Source: Acidimicrobiales bacterium (GTDB lineage: Bacteria > Actinomycetota > Acidimicrobiia > Acidimicrobiales > SZUA-35). From it: a stretch of 64,000 bases of DNA. The notes under the pieces were generated by a model. That model searched no databases. It was given only the letters and a program-made list of their open reading frames with translations, and had not been told where the DNA came from. The stretch spans positions 620,001 through 684,000 of the forward strand of contig JAWKIO010000005.1 of the NCBI GenBank assembly GCA_041394265.1, written 5' to 3'. Shown here piece after piece: positions 53,380 to 61,684 of the stretch. Made by a program: the position numbers and the translations under genes. Within the stretch, counting starts at the first letter, position 1. Every line of letters starts with the position of its first letter.

Positions 53380-54186
53380 GTGTCCGGCCGCGCCCTCAAC
53401 CCAACTCGCTCGTTGAAGCCGACGGAATTCGCCAATCTGGTGAACGCCATCACCTCGGCCTTTGGCGACCCGACGCGCCGCAGTATCTACCTCTTGCTCC
53501 ACGAACATCCCGATGGCCTGACCGCCGGTGAGGTCGCCGAGAGCACGGGGCTGCACGCCAACGTGGCCCGTCACCACCTCGACAAACTGGTCAACGGCGC
53601 CTACCTCGAGGTCACCCAGCGCTCCACGGCACGCGCCGGTCGCCCGGCGAAGGTCTACCGGGCCACCGAGCCCGAACTCCACCTCGAGTTCGATGTGGGC
53701 CACGACGACATCCTCGTCACCTTGCTCGGCAAGGCGCTGTCGCGGTTGCCGGCCGGCGAGGCGGCCGAGTTGGCCGAAGAGGTAGGTCTCGAGTTCGGCA
53801 AGCAGATGGCCGCCACCCTGCACGGACCCGAGGCCAACGAGGGGCAGCGCTCGTTCCGGTCCGCTCTCCACGTGGTGGCCGACGCCCTGTCGGCCCACGG
53901 GTTCTCGGCCCACGCCGAACGCCACGGCGACGAGCTACGCATCGTCTCCGGCCACTGCCCGTTCGGCGACGTGGCGATCGAACACCCGGTGATCTGCGCC
54001 GTCGACCGCGGCATGGTGAAGGGTCTGCTCGGATCGCTCTACGGCGAAACCCAGGTGGCGCTCCTCGGATCGGTGGCTCGCGGCGACGAGGCGTGCATCA
54101 CCGACGTCACCGAACACCCTGCCACCGAGCACCCTGTCACCGAGCACCCTGCCGACGACGGCGGCGACGACGTCGAATCTGTCTGA
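53380..54186 (+). CDS. SufR-like iron-sulfur-responsive winged-helix regulator
   Basis: A 268-residue protein starting at GTG 53380. The winged helix shows AITSAFGDPTRRSIYLLLHE, LTAGEVAESTGLHANVARHH and the RPAKVYRATEPE wing. In the C-terminal domain HCPFGDVAIEHPVIC gives C-x12-C, the spacing of SufR cluster ligands, with another Cys (GDEACITD) further on. SufR represses suf genes when carrying a cluster. It sits next to mrp and ten bases before a cysteine desulfurase, consistent with that role. The tail contains three TEHP repeats. Confidence 0.8.
   Translation: MSGRALNPTRSLKPTEFANLVNAITSAFGDPTRRSIYLLLHEHPDGLTAGEVAESTGLHANVARHHLDKLVNGAYLEVTQRSTARAGRPAKVYRATEPELHLEFDVGHDDILVTLLGKALSRLPAGEAAELAEEVGLEFGKQMAATLHGPEANEGQRSFRSALHVVADALSAHGFSAHAERHGDELRIVSGHCPFGDVAIEHPVICAVDRGMVKGLLGSLYGETQVALLGSVARGDEACITDVTEHPATEHPVTEHPADDGGDDVESV
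54109..54153 (+). repeat. three 15-bp repeats at the 3' end of the SufR-like gene
   Basis: Units at 54109-54123, 54124-54138 and 54139-54153 differ by one or two bases and code T-E-H-P-A/V. They add a His/Glu-rich pentapeptide to the C-terminus and could vary in number without frameshift. Confidence 0.85.
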
Positions 54187-54195
54187 CCCCACCGC

Positions 54196-55329
54196 ATGAC
54201 CCGGCACTATCTCGACCACGCCTCGACTTCACCCCTGCGCCCGATCGCTCGCGCTGCGCTGGCTCAGGCGCTCGAACTCCCGGCGGCCGATCCCGGGCGG
54301 CTCCACGAGGAGGGCCTGACAACACGCCAGGCGCTCGAACTGGCCCGCACGTCGGTGGCCGAACTGGTCGGGGCTCGAGCGAGTGAGGTCGTCTTCACCT
54401 CCTCGGCCACCGAGGCGATCGTCAGCGCCGTGTGGGGCAGCCTCACCACGATCCCGGGCACGGTGATCGCCACCGCCGTCGAACATTCGGCGGTCCGAGC
54501 ATCCGCCGACCGCGTCGGCAAGCTCCGCACGGTCGGCGTCGACGGTCACGGACTGGTGGATCCGCAGGCGGTCGCCGACGCCATCGACGACGAGCAACGC
54601 AGCGGGCGCTCCGTCTCACTCGTGTGCTGCCAATTGGCCAATCATGAGGTGGGGACGATCCAGCCGGTGGTCGAGGTGATGGAGCGGGCCAAGGCGAGGG
54701 GCGTCCGGACGCTGGTCGACGCCGCTCAGGCGGTTGGTCGCATCCCGGTCGACATGCGAGCCCTCGATGCCGACTTCCTCGCCGTATCGGGGCACAAGCT
54801 CGGCGGCCCGGCGGGCAGTGGGGCCCTGGTCGTGCGGCGCGGCATCCGGATCGCACCACTGCTGGTCGGAGGCGAACAGGAGCGGGCCCGACGAGCCGGG
54901 CTCGAGAACATGCCGGCCGCCGTCGCCTTCGGCGCGGCGGCAGCCGAGCTCGTCGAGACCCTCGCCGACGAAGCGGCCGAAGCCGAGCGGCTGACCAACC
55001 GGCTGCGAGCGGGACTGGCCGCCATCGAGGGCATCACCCCGTACGGCCATCCCGAGCAGCGCCTTCCCCACCTGGTCTGCGTGGGCATCGCCGACATCGA
55101 ACCGCAAGCGGTGATCCTCGGCCTCGATCGAGCCGGGATCGCCGCCCACTCCGGGTCGGCGTGCGCATCGGAGGGTCTCGAACCGTCACCGGTCCTCGAG
55201 GCGATGGGAGTCGACGCCCACCGCTCCCTACGCCTCTCGGTCGGCTGGTCCACCACCGACGACGACATCGACGCCGCGCTCGACGCCCTCCCCCGCATCA
55301 TCGCCGACCTCCGCGCCCTCCGCCCCTGA
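54196..55329 (+). CDS. cysteine desulfurase (IscS/NifS family)
   Basis: A 377-residue PLP enzyme. YLDHASTSPL, FTSSATEAI, NHEVGTIQPV and the PLP-lysine motif AVSGHKLGGPAG are present. The active-site cysteine loop is SGSACASEGLEPSPVL, class I (IscS-type). It would release sulfur from cysteine for Fe-S clusters or tRNA thiolation. The placement right after a SufR-like regulator argues for Fe-S synthesis. The scaffold proteins are not in the window. Confidence 0.9.
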   Translation: MTRHYLDHASTSPLRPIARAALAQALELPAADPGRLHEEGLTTRQALELARTSVAELVGARASEVVFTSSATEAIVSAVWGSLTTIPGTVIATAVEHSAVRASADRVGKLRTVGVDGHGLVDPQAVADAIDDEQRSGRSVSLVCCQLANHEVGTIQPVVEVMERAKARGVRTLVDAAQAVGRIPVDMRALDADFLAVSGHKLGGPAGSGALVVRRGIRIAPLLVGGEQERARRAGLENMPAAVAFGAAAAELVETLADEAAEAERLTNRLRAGLAAIEGITPYGHPEQRLPHLVCVGIADIEPQAVILGLDRAGIAAHSGSACASEGLEPSPVLEAMGVDAHRSLRLSVGWSTTDDDIDAALDALPRIIADLRALRP

Positions 55330-55354
55330 CCCCACCACCCCACCCCACCCCGAT

Positions 55355-55409
55355 CAGCAACTTTGGCGAGTTGACACCTGTGAGCGGCAACAACTCGCCA
55401 AAGTTGCTG
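55355..55409. repeat. 19-bp perfect inverted repeat after the cysteine desulfurase
   Basis: CAGCAACTTTGGCGAGTTG (55355-55373) and its exact reverse complement (55391-55409) flank a 17-base loop. The arms are notably AT-richer than the surroundings. It lies 25 bases after the desulfurase stop. It could be a terminator, though no U-tract follows, or a mobile palindromic repeat. Confidence 0.9.
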
Positions 55410-55467
55410 GGGGTTGGGGGCCAGGCGGGCGGGGCGGGGGTGTGTCGGGGTGACTATGGTCAGGCGG

Positions 55468-57141
55468 ATGGGCGCTTCTCGACTCCAGACCCGACCGTCA
55501 TCGCACCGTGGCGCTCGCCGAGCGATCGCCACTGCGGGGCTGGCTGCCGCCATCTCGTCCACCGCCCTCGGCGGCGTTGCACCAGCGGCCGCAGCTGACG
55601 CACCGGCCCCGCCGGCCGGCAGGGATCTGATCACCCAGCAATACCTCGACTTCTTGTCCCGAGCCCCCGACGAGGCCGGCCTCGCCTTCTGGAACCACCA
55701 ACTCGACAGCGGCGTCCACCCAGCAACGCTCATCCAGTCGATGGCCGAGCAGCCCGAATTCGAAAGCGTGGTCGCACCACTGGTCCGGCTCTACGTCGCC
55801 TACTTCCTCCGCTCTCCAGATCTCGCCGGTCTCGAGTTCTGGATCGGTCGGATCCGCGCCGGTCAGGGCATCGAATCCATCTCGCAGAACTTTGCCGGTT
55901 CGGCCGAATTCCAGAACACCTACGGCGCGCTCGACGACGCCGCGTTCATCGACCTGGTCTACCGCAACGTGCTTGGGCGCAACTCCGACGACGCCGGACG
56001 GGCGTACTGGCTGGAACAGATGGCCGGGGGGATCGACCGCGGCCGGGTCATGACCGCGTTCTCCGAGTCGGCCGAGAACCGGCGAGCCACCTACGGCGAT
56101 GTCCGCGCCACCATGTTGTACGTCGGCATGCTCGACCGGGCACCGGAACCCGAAGGGCTCGCCTACTGGGCGGGGCTGATCAACGGCGGCACGTCCTACG
56201 CCGATGTCATCGCCGGCTTCCTCGAGTCGGGTGAATACGAAGCCCGGCTGGCGTCGATGCTGACCGAACGCAACCCGCTCACCGGCGAGGCCACCCGAGC
56301 CGCGGCAAACCGCACCGCCCTCGCGGTGAAGATCGACAACGTCCCGCTGGCCCGACCCCAAACTGGCCTCAACCAGGCCGACATCGTGTTCGAGGAAAAG
56401 GTCGAGGGCGATCTCACTCGGCTGATCGCCATCTTCCAGTCGGACGTTCCCGCCGTCGTCGGTCCGGTGCGCTCGATCCGAACGACCGATTTCGATGTCC
56501 TCGCCCAGTTCAACAACCCGATGCTCGCCGCCTCCGGTGCCAACGCCACCGTGCTCCGGCTGCTCGAGTCGGCGCCGGTGCAGAATGTCAACGCACTGGT
56601 CGGGGGCAACGCCTACTACCGAGACGCCAACCGCAGGGCACCGCACAACCTCTTTGCGACCACATCCAGGCTGTACGCGATCGCCCCGAACCCCACCTCG
56701 ACCCCGGCGCCGCTCTTCCGCTATCGCCCCGCCGACGCTGGGGTGACCAACCCGGCGAGTGCGTCGACAGGTGTCGATATCGAGTTTGGTCGCACCAGCG
56801 TGTCGTACCGATGGGACGGTGCCCGCAGCGGCTGGGTCCGCCGCCAGGATGGCACGCTCCACACCGAGCCGGGCGGCGCACAGGTTGCCCCCGAGAACGT
56901 CATCGTGATGACCACCGACTACGCGGTGAGCATTGCCGATGCCGAGTCACCCGAGGCAATCACGGTCGGCTCAGGTCGAGTCGACGTATTCACGAACGGC
57001 GTTGTGGTCACCGGTACGTGGCAGCGACCGACGGTCGACTCGCGCATGGTGCTGCGAGACGCCAACGGCGCAGAGATCCTCCTCACCCCCGGTGAGACCT
57101 GGGTTGCGTTGGCGCCGGCAGGTACGGTCGCCATCCGCTGA
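55468..57141 (+). CDS. secreted DUF4214-DUF3048 fusion protein
   Basis: About 557 residues from ATG 55468 (ATG 55456 also possible). A signal peptide (ATAGLAAAISSTALGGVAPA) leads into three to four DUF4214-type repeats, for example QQYLDFLSRAPDEAGLAFW, VYRNVLGRNSDDAGRAYW and MLYVGMLDRAPEPEGLAYW (to about residue 275). The C-terminal 270 residues match DUF3048/YerB (ALAVKIDNVPLARPQTGLNQ, ADIVFEEKVEGDLTRL, GPVRSIRTTDF). DUF4214 occurs in S-layer and secreted enzymes, and YerB-like proteins are cell-surface. The fusion suggests a wall-anchored protein of unknown activity. Confidence 0.8.
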   Translation: MGASRLQTRPSSHRGARRAIATAGLAAAISSTALGGVAPAAAADAPAPPAGRDLITQQYLDFLSRAPDEAGLAFWNHQLDSGVHPATLIQSMAEQPEFESVVAPLVRLYVAYFLRSPDLAGLEFWIGRIRAGQGIESISQNFAGSAEFQNTYGALDDAAFIDLVYRNVLGRNSDDAGRAYWLEQMAGGIDRGRVMTAFSESAENRRATYGDVRATMLYVGMLDRAPEPEGLAYWAGLINGGTSYADVIAGFLESGEYEARLASMLTERNPLTGEATRAAANRTALAVKIDNVPLARPQTGLNQADIVFEEKVEGDLTRLIAIFQSDVPAVVGPVRSIRTTDFDVLAQFNNPMLAASGANATVLRLLESAPVQNVNALVGGNAYYRDANRRAPHNLFATTSRLYAIAPNPTSTPAPLFRYRPADAGVTNPASASTGVDIEFGRTSVSYRWDGARSGWVRRQDGTLHTEPGGAQVAPENVIVMTTDYAVSIADAESPEAITVGSGRVDVFTNGVVVTGTWQRPTVDSRMVLRDANGAEILLTPGETWVALAPAGTVAIR

Positions 57142-57179
57142 CCGGTCTCGCCGGTTGCGGTTCGCCCGAAGGCGGGTCG

Positions 57180-58316
57180 CTAGGACGACGGGCGCCGGAG
57201 GCTCGCTCGTCCGGTGGCGCGTCGGGCACTGGCCACGATGGTCTTGCTGCCCGAGGTCACCGGCTTGCGCAGCATGGTGAACGGCTTCACCGGCGCCTTG
57301 GCTGCGGCGGCCAGACCGGCAGTGACCCGCCCCTGTCTCGTTCCCGGCAGGCGAATCAGCCCGATCTGTACGAAGACGATCGCACTCACCAGTGCGATGG
57401 CCAGCATGATCAGGGTCACGATCCACCACGAGTGCTGACGCTCGGCCGCCGGCAGGCCACGCACGTTCATGCCGTACCACCCGGTGATCAGGGTCAGCGG
57501 GAGGAGAAGTGCCGAATACACCGCCAGCAGTGTCGTGGCCCGAGCCTGCTGATCGGCCGACGCACCTCGATAGGTGTCGAGGGTGTCGGTCAGGAGGCCT
57601 CGCGTGGCCGAGAGCGACTCGACCACCTGGCGGTGCACGTCGTAGGCGTCGCCGAGCAGCCGGGCTGCCTCCTTGCCGATCTCGTTCATGTTGCGCTTCC
57701 GCAGATCACGGATGACGAGCAGCTGGGGTCGCAACATCTTGCGAACGGTGGCCTCCTCGCGGCGCAGGGTCTGCACCTCCTGGAGGACGGACGGATCGGC
57801 ATCGAGGGCGGCTTCTGCCAGTCGATCGATCCGGGACTCGATCTCGTTCGCGATCTCGATGTAGCGGCGGCCGACGACCTCGGCCAGCTGACCGAAGAGT
57901 TCGTCGGCGCTGTCACCCGCCAGGTGTTCGTGGCGTTGCACGGCGTCCCACAGCCAATCGATGCCGACGACCGGCTCGGCGTGCACGGTGACGAACAGGT
58001 TCTGACCGATGAAGCAATCGACCTCACGGGTGTCGACCCGGTCGCCGTCGCTCGACAGGCCGTGGATCACGACGAACACGTGGTCGTCGTAGTCCTCGAA
58101 CTTCGGCAGCTGCTCGACGTCGAGAATGTCTTCGATCGCTCCCGGGTCGAAGCTGAACCGTTCGCCGAGCGCATCGAGCTCGTCGGGGTCGGTCGTGATC
58201 ACGTCGAGCCACATCAGCTGCCCAGCCTCGAGCATGGTGTCGAGCTGGTCCATGTCGTGGATCGTCATCGCCATCGACGAGGTTTCGAGCGGTCGGCACA
58301 ACAGGCGTGAGGTCAC
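57180..58316 (-). CDS. corA: CorA-family Mg2+/divalent cation channel
   Basis: A 378-residue protein starting at GTG 58316. The N-terminal cytosolic domain (IEDILDVEQLPKFEDYDDHV) and long stalk helix lead to two C-terminal transmembrane helices (LLPLTLITGWYGMNV and WIVTLIMLAIALVSAIVFV). The YGMN signature of the selectivity filter is intact. Unusually, about 60 basic residues extend beyond the second helix (TRQGRVTAGLAAAAKAPVK onward), more than in typical CorA. It passively imports Mg2+. Confidence 0.88.
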   Translation of the reverse strand: MTSRLLCRPLETSSMAMTIHDMDQLDTMLEAGQLMWLDVITTDPDELDALGERFSFDPGAIEDILDVEQLPKFEDYDDHVFVVIHGLSSDGDRVDTREVDCFIGQNLFVTVHAEPVVGIDWLWDAVQRHEHLAGDSADELFGQLAEVVGRRYIEIANEIESRIDRLAEAALDADPSVLQEVQTLRREEATVRKMLRPQLLVIRDLRKRNMNEIGKEAARLLGDAYDVHRQVVESLSATRGLLTDTLDTYRGASADQQARATTLLAVYSALLLPLTLITGWYGMNVRGLPAAERQHSWWIVTLIMLAIALVSAIVFVQIGLIRLPGTRQGRVTAGLAAAAKAPVKPFTMLRKPVTSGSKTIVASARRATGRASLRRPSS

Positions 58317-58334
58317 GACCCCATCTTGCCCTGA

Positions 58335-59336
58335 TCACGCGTTGATGATGCCCACCCCTGCGAGCGCGACACCCGCCACCATCAGCCACGCCACGAGTCC
58401 GAGCACGAGCGGTCGGCCGCCGAGGCGACGGAGCCGATCCAGCCGGACCCCCATCCCGAGGCCGACCAGCGCCAGCGTCAGCAGCACCTTTTCCGCGTCC
58501 TTGATCCCGGCCAGCGACTCGCTCGACAAGACGCCGGAACTCCGCACCAGGACGGCGCCGAGGAACCCGGCGACGAACAGCGGGACGATCGGAGGATGCG
58601 ACGCCACCGCGTCGCCCTCAATGGCCGATCCGACGTGGTTGCGGCGTCGACGCAATGCGACGAGGGCGACCAGCGGTGCCAGGAGCACGACCCGGGTGAG
58701 CTTGACGACCGTGGCAGCCTCCAGGGCTGCGGGGCCATCGGTCGATGCGGTGGCCACCACCTGAGCGACGTCGTGCACGGCGGCGCCGACCCACGTGCCG
58801 AAGGTGGCGCCCTCGAGCCCCAGCAGGTGGCCGATGAGTGGGAGCACGCCGATCGACAGCGAGCCGCACAACGTGACCAGGGCGACGGCGTAGGCCGTCT
58901 CCTCCTCGTCGGCCTCGATCACCCCGTCCATCGCGGCGACGGCCGACGCTCCACAGATCGAGTACCCGGTGGCCACGAGGAGCGACAGGTCCTTCGACAG
59001 GCCCATGCGGGCCCCGAGCCACTGGGTGCCGAAGAAGGTGCAGGCAACCACCATCGCAACGACGACGAGACCGCGAAGACCGAGTTCGCCCAGATCGCCC
59101 AGTGAGAGCCGGAAGCCCAAGAGCACGATGCCGAGGCGGAGGAGCTGCTTGGCGGCGAAGACGACACCCGGCTGCAACCCCGCCGGCAGCGCAGTGGCGT
59201 TGACGACCAGCGCCCCGAGCACCACCCCCGCCACCAGCGGCGAGACCGCGTCGACCTGATCGGCAATGACCGTCGCCAGCACCGAGAGCGCGACGACGAG
59301 CCCGAGGCCGGGCGCGACGCTCCTGATGGCTGCCAC
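58335..59336 (-). CDS. YeiH/UPF0324-family putative sulfite/sulfate exporter
   Basis: A 333-residue protein with about ten membrane helices. FAAKQLLRLGIVLLGFRLSL, GYSICGASAVAAMDGVI and FGTWVGAAVHDVAQVVATAS are hallmark blocks of the UPF0324/YeiH family. YeiH-type proteins are annotated as putative sulfate exporters and several homologues occur with taurine or sulfonate genes. Ten bases upstream is an SsuD-like monooxygenase that would release sulfite, so sulfite export is the natural inference here. Confidence 0.85.
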   Translation of the reverse strand: MAAIRSVAPGLGLVVALSVLATVIADQVDAVSPLVAGVVLGALVVNATALPAGLQPGVVFAAKQLLRLGIVLLGFRLSLGDLGELGLRGLVVVAMVVACTFFGTQWLGARMGLSKDLSLLVATGYSICGASAVAAMDGVIEADEEETAYAVALVTLCGSLSIGVLPLIGHLLGLEGATFGTWVGAAVHDVAQVVATASTDGPAALEAATVVKLTRVVLLAPLVALVALRRRRNHVGSAIEGDAVASHPPIVPLFVAGFLGAVLVRSSGVLSSESLAGIKDAEKVLLTLALVGLGMGVRLDRLRRLGGRPLVLGLVAWLMVAGVALAGVGIINA

Positions 59337-59346
59337 TCGCCGACCG

Positions 59347-60471
59347 CTACCCGAGGTTCACCGGATGCGGCTCGAACTCCAGCCGCGCATGGGTGATCGA
59401 CGGCAGCACGTGACGAGCGAACAGATCGCACTCGGCCGCGTGGGGGTAGCCCGACAGGATGAAGGCGCCGATGCCGGCGGCGGTGAGTTCGTTGATCTTG
59501 GCCAGCACCTGATCGGGGTCACCCACGATCGCAGCCCCCGCCCCCGAGCGTGCCCGACCGACACCGGTCCACAGGTGACGCTCGACGTAGCCGTCGTCGT
59601 CGGATCGGTCACGCAGTGCGGACTGGGCGGCGACGCCGGCCGAGGCGGAGTCGAGCGACTTCTTGCGGATCGCTTCACCGGTCTCGGCGTCGAGCTTGGA
59701 CAGCAGTCGGCGTGCGGCAGCGCGGGCCTCGTCCTCGGTCTCGCGGACGATCACGTGGGAGCGCCATCCGTAGCGCAGCGATCGGCCCTTGGCCGCAGCA
59801 CGGGCGTCCATGTCGGCTTTGACCTCGAGCACCTTCTCGGTCGTATCGGGCCACATCAGGAACACGTCGGCGGCGGCAGCGGCGCACTCGCGCGCTGCGG
59901 GCGACAAGCCACCGAAGTAGAACAGCGGACTCTTCCCGGACACGGTGCGGGCCCGAGGCGGCTCGATGGTGAGATCGAGGTGATCGCCGTGGAAGTCGAC
60001 GCCGCGCCCGTCGAGCAGTTCGCGCAGGACGTACATGATCTCGGTCGATCGGCGGTATCGAGGCTCGGAGTCGAGCACTTCGCCGGGAACGTCACTCGAG
60101 ATGATGTTGATGGCCAGCCGACCGTCGAGGATCTGGTCGACGGTGGCGAGCTGACGGGCCAGCTGGGGCACGACGAGTTCGCCACAGCGAACGGCGAGGA
60201 GCATGCGGAGGCTGGTCATCGGACCCATCGCCGCCGCGAACGCAGTGTTGTCGATACCGAGTGCATAGCCCGACGGCAACAAGATGTTGTCGAACCCATA
60301 GCGGTCGGCGGTCAGGGTGATGTTCCGGCAGTGCTCGAACGAGCTGGCGAGCTGGGGGTCGGGAACGCCGAGGAACTCGTAGTCGTCGTCGCACAGTGCG
60401 CTGAACCAGGCCATCTCGACCGGCCCGACAGCGGACGCAGAGGAGACGGCAGGGGATTCGTTCGTGGTCAT
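59347..60471 (-). CDS. LLM-class FMN-dependent alkanesulfonate monooxygenase-like (SsuD/SmoC type)
   Basis: A 374-residue flavin-dependent TIM-barrel enzyme. ADRYGFDNILLPSGYALGID, LAVRCGELVVPQLARQLATV, LAINIISSDVPGEVL, the FYFGGLSP block, YGWRSHVIVRETEDEA and the LWTGVGRARSGAGAAIVGDP loop align well with SsuD, which cleaves C-S bonds of sulfonates to aldehyde and sulfite using FMNH2. The flavin reductase partner is not in the window. ATG 60471 overlaps the upstream stop (TGATG); a GTG at 60474 is in frame. The substrate might be a sugar sulfonate given the sugar-oxidoreductase neighbour. Confidence 0.85.
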   Translation of the reverse strand: MTTNESPAVSSASAVGPVEMAWFSALCDDDYEFLGVPDPQLASSFEHCRNITLTADRYGFDNILLPSGYALGIDNTAFAAAMGPMTSLRMLLAVRCGELVVPQLARQLATVDQILDGRLAINIISSDVPGEVLDSEPRYRRSTEIMYVLRELLDGRGVDFHGDHLDLTIEPPRARTVSGKSPLFYFGGLSPAARECAAAAADVFLMWPDTTEKVLEVKADMDARAAAKGRSLRYGWRSHVIVRETEDEARAAARRLLSKLDAETGEAIRKKSLDSASAGVAAQSALRDRSDDDGYVERHLWTGVGRARSGAGAAIVGDPDQVLAKINELTAAGIGAFILSGYPHAAECDLFARHVLPSITHARLEFEPHPVNLG

Positions 60472-61556
60472 CACAACACCTCACTCATGAGAATCGGTCG
60501 TCCGGACTCGATGCTGCGATGGGCGGCGACCCCCATTGCCACCGACCACAGGCCATCGTCGAGGGTCACCTCGATCGGGTTCTCACCCTTGATCGCGGCA
60601 AAGAACCGAAGATGCTCGACGTAGCTCGAGCCGTGGTGCAGTCCCTCGTAGGCGACGTGGGACTCGTCGGCGTGACGCTCATCGACCTTGCCGATCCAGT
60701 GCTCACCTCGGATGCCGGTGCGAATCACGCCCTGCGGCAGGTTGGCTTCGAGCTTGCCTCGATCCCCCACCACCGAGATCTCCTCCTGGCTGTTCGTCGC
60801 CTCGGCGAACATGCAGAGATCGAGCAGGGCCCGAGCGCCGCTCGGGTAGTCGACGATGACAAAAGCGTTGTCGAGGATGTCGGACCGGCGGCCGTCGTAG
60901 ACCTCGTCGAGATGATTGACGTCCTGCGCTCCCGACGCCATGACTCGGCTGGGGCGCTCATCGAGCACCAGATTCATCAGATCGAAGAAGTGGCAACACT
61001 TCTCGACCAGGGTGCCCCCGGTGTTCGCGGAGAATCGGTTCCAGTTGCCGACCTTCACGAGGAAAGGAAACCGGTGCTCACGAATGGCGACCATCTTCGG
61101 TGTCCCGACGGTGCCGGATCGGACGTCGTCGACGAGCTCGGCGACGGCCGGCATGTAGCGGTACTCGAGGCCGACCCACACCTTACGGGCTCCGTCGGTG
61201 CCGCCGGTCGCCTCGGCCTTCGCGATGAGCGACTGGACGTCTTCGACCGTCGTGCACAGCGGCTTCTCACACATCACGTGCACGCCGGCGTCGAGCACGT
61301 CGTGCATGACGTCGATGTGGGTGTGGTTCGGTGTGACGACCACGACCGCGTCGACCAGCCCGCTCGCCAGCAGCTCACGGTGCCCCTCGAAGGCCACGAC
61401 CTCCGAACCCGAGGGCGCCGCCGCAGCGAGGCCCTGCACTCGCGAGGCCTCGACCGGGTCGGCGATCGCCGTGACGACAGCGCCGTCGATCGCCAAGATG
61501 TTCTCGATGTGTTCGACACCCATCATGCCGGTGCCGATGACCCCGTATCGGATCAC
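60471..61556 (-). CDS. Gfo/Idh/MocA-family oxidoreductase
   Basis: A 361-residue protein starting at GTG 61556 with AGGAG six bases upstream. The Rossmann motif YGVIGTGMMGVEH, the TPNHTHIDVMHDVLDAG helix and the CEKPLC motif identify the family, followed by the alpha/beta C-terminal domain (GGTLVEKCCHFFDLMNLVL with the conserved H-x-x-D/H region). It uses tightly bound or exchangeable NAD(P) to oxidise sugars, and some members are NAD-dependent glycosidases. Being first in an operon with a sulfonate monooxygenase and a sulfite exporter, a sulfoquinovose-type substrate is a reasonable hypothesis, not a demonstrated one. Confidence 0.85.
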   Translation of the reverse strand: MIRYGVIGTGMMGVEHIENILAIDGAVVTAIADPVEASRVQGLAAAAPSGSEVVAFEGHRELLASGLVDAVVVVTPNHTHIDVMHDVLDAGVHVMCEKPLCTTVEDVQSLIAKAEATGGTDGARKVWVGLEYRYMPAVAELVDDVRSGTVGTPKMVAIREHRFPFLVKVGNWNRFSANTGGTLVEKCCHFFDLMNLVLDERPSRVMASGAQDVNHLDEVYDGRRSDILDNAFVIVDYPSGARALLDLCMFAEATNSQEEISVVGDRGKLEANLPQGVIRTGIRGEHWIGKVDERHADESHVAYEGLHHGSSYVEHLRFFAAIKGENPIEVTLDDGLWSVAMGVAAHRSIESGRPILMSEVL

Positions 61557-61573
61557 GTGACGCTCCTCATCAA

Positions 61574-61589
61574 GCCCACGATCGTGGGC
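61574..61589. promoter_or_regulatory. perfect 16-bp palindrome upstream of the Gfo/Idh operon
   Basis: GCCCACGATCGTGGGC is an exact palindrome located 18 bases upstream of the Gfo/Idh start and outside any gene. It overlaps where the ribosome-site-proximal transcript begins, a position expected for a repressing operator of the minus-strand operon. Confidence 0.55.
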
Positions 61590-61642
61590 ACGACCCTCAT
61601 CCAAGCACTTCGGCTCGCTGCTGAGCACCACCGAACTTCCTT

Positions 61643-61671
61643 CACCGATATCGAAAATTCCGATGACGGTG
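61643..61671. promoter_or_regulatory. LysR-type nested inverted repeat in the divergent promoter
   Basis: CACCGATATCG (61643-61653) and CGATGACGGTG (61661-61671) form an interrupted inverted repeat (CACCG..ATCG/CGAT..CGGTG) around the AT-rich centre AAAATTC. It ends 14 bases before the lysR ATG, as expected for an autoregulatory LysR recognition site. Confidence 0.6.
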
Positions 61672-61684
61672 GCATGATTCGTTG

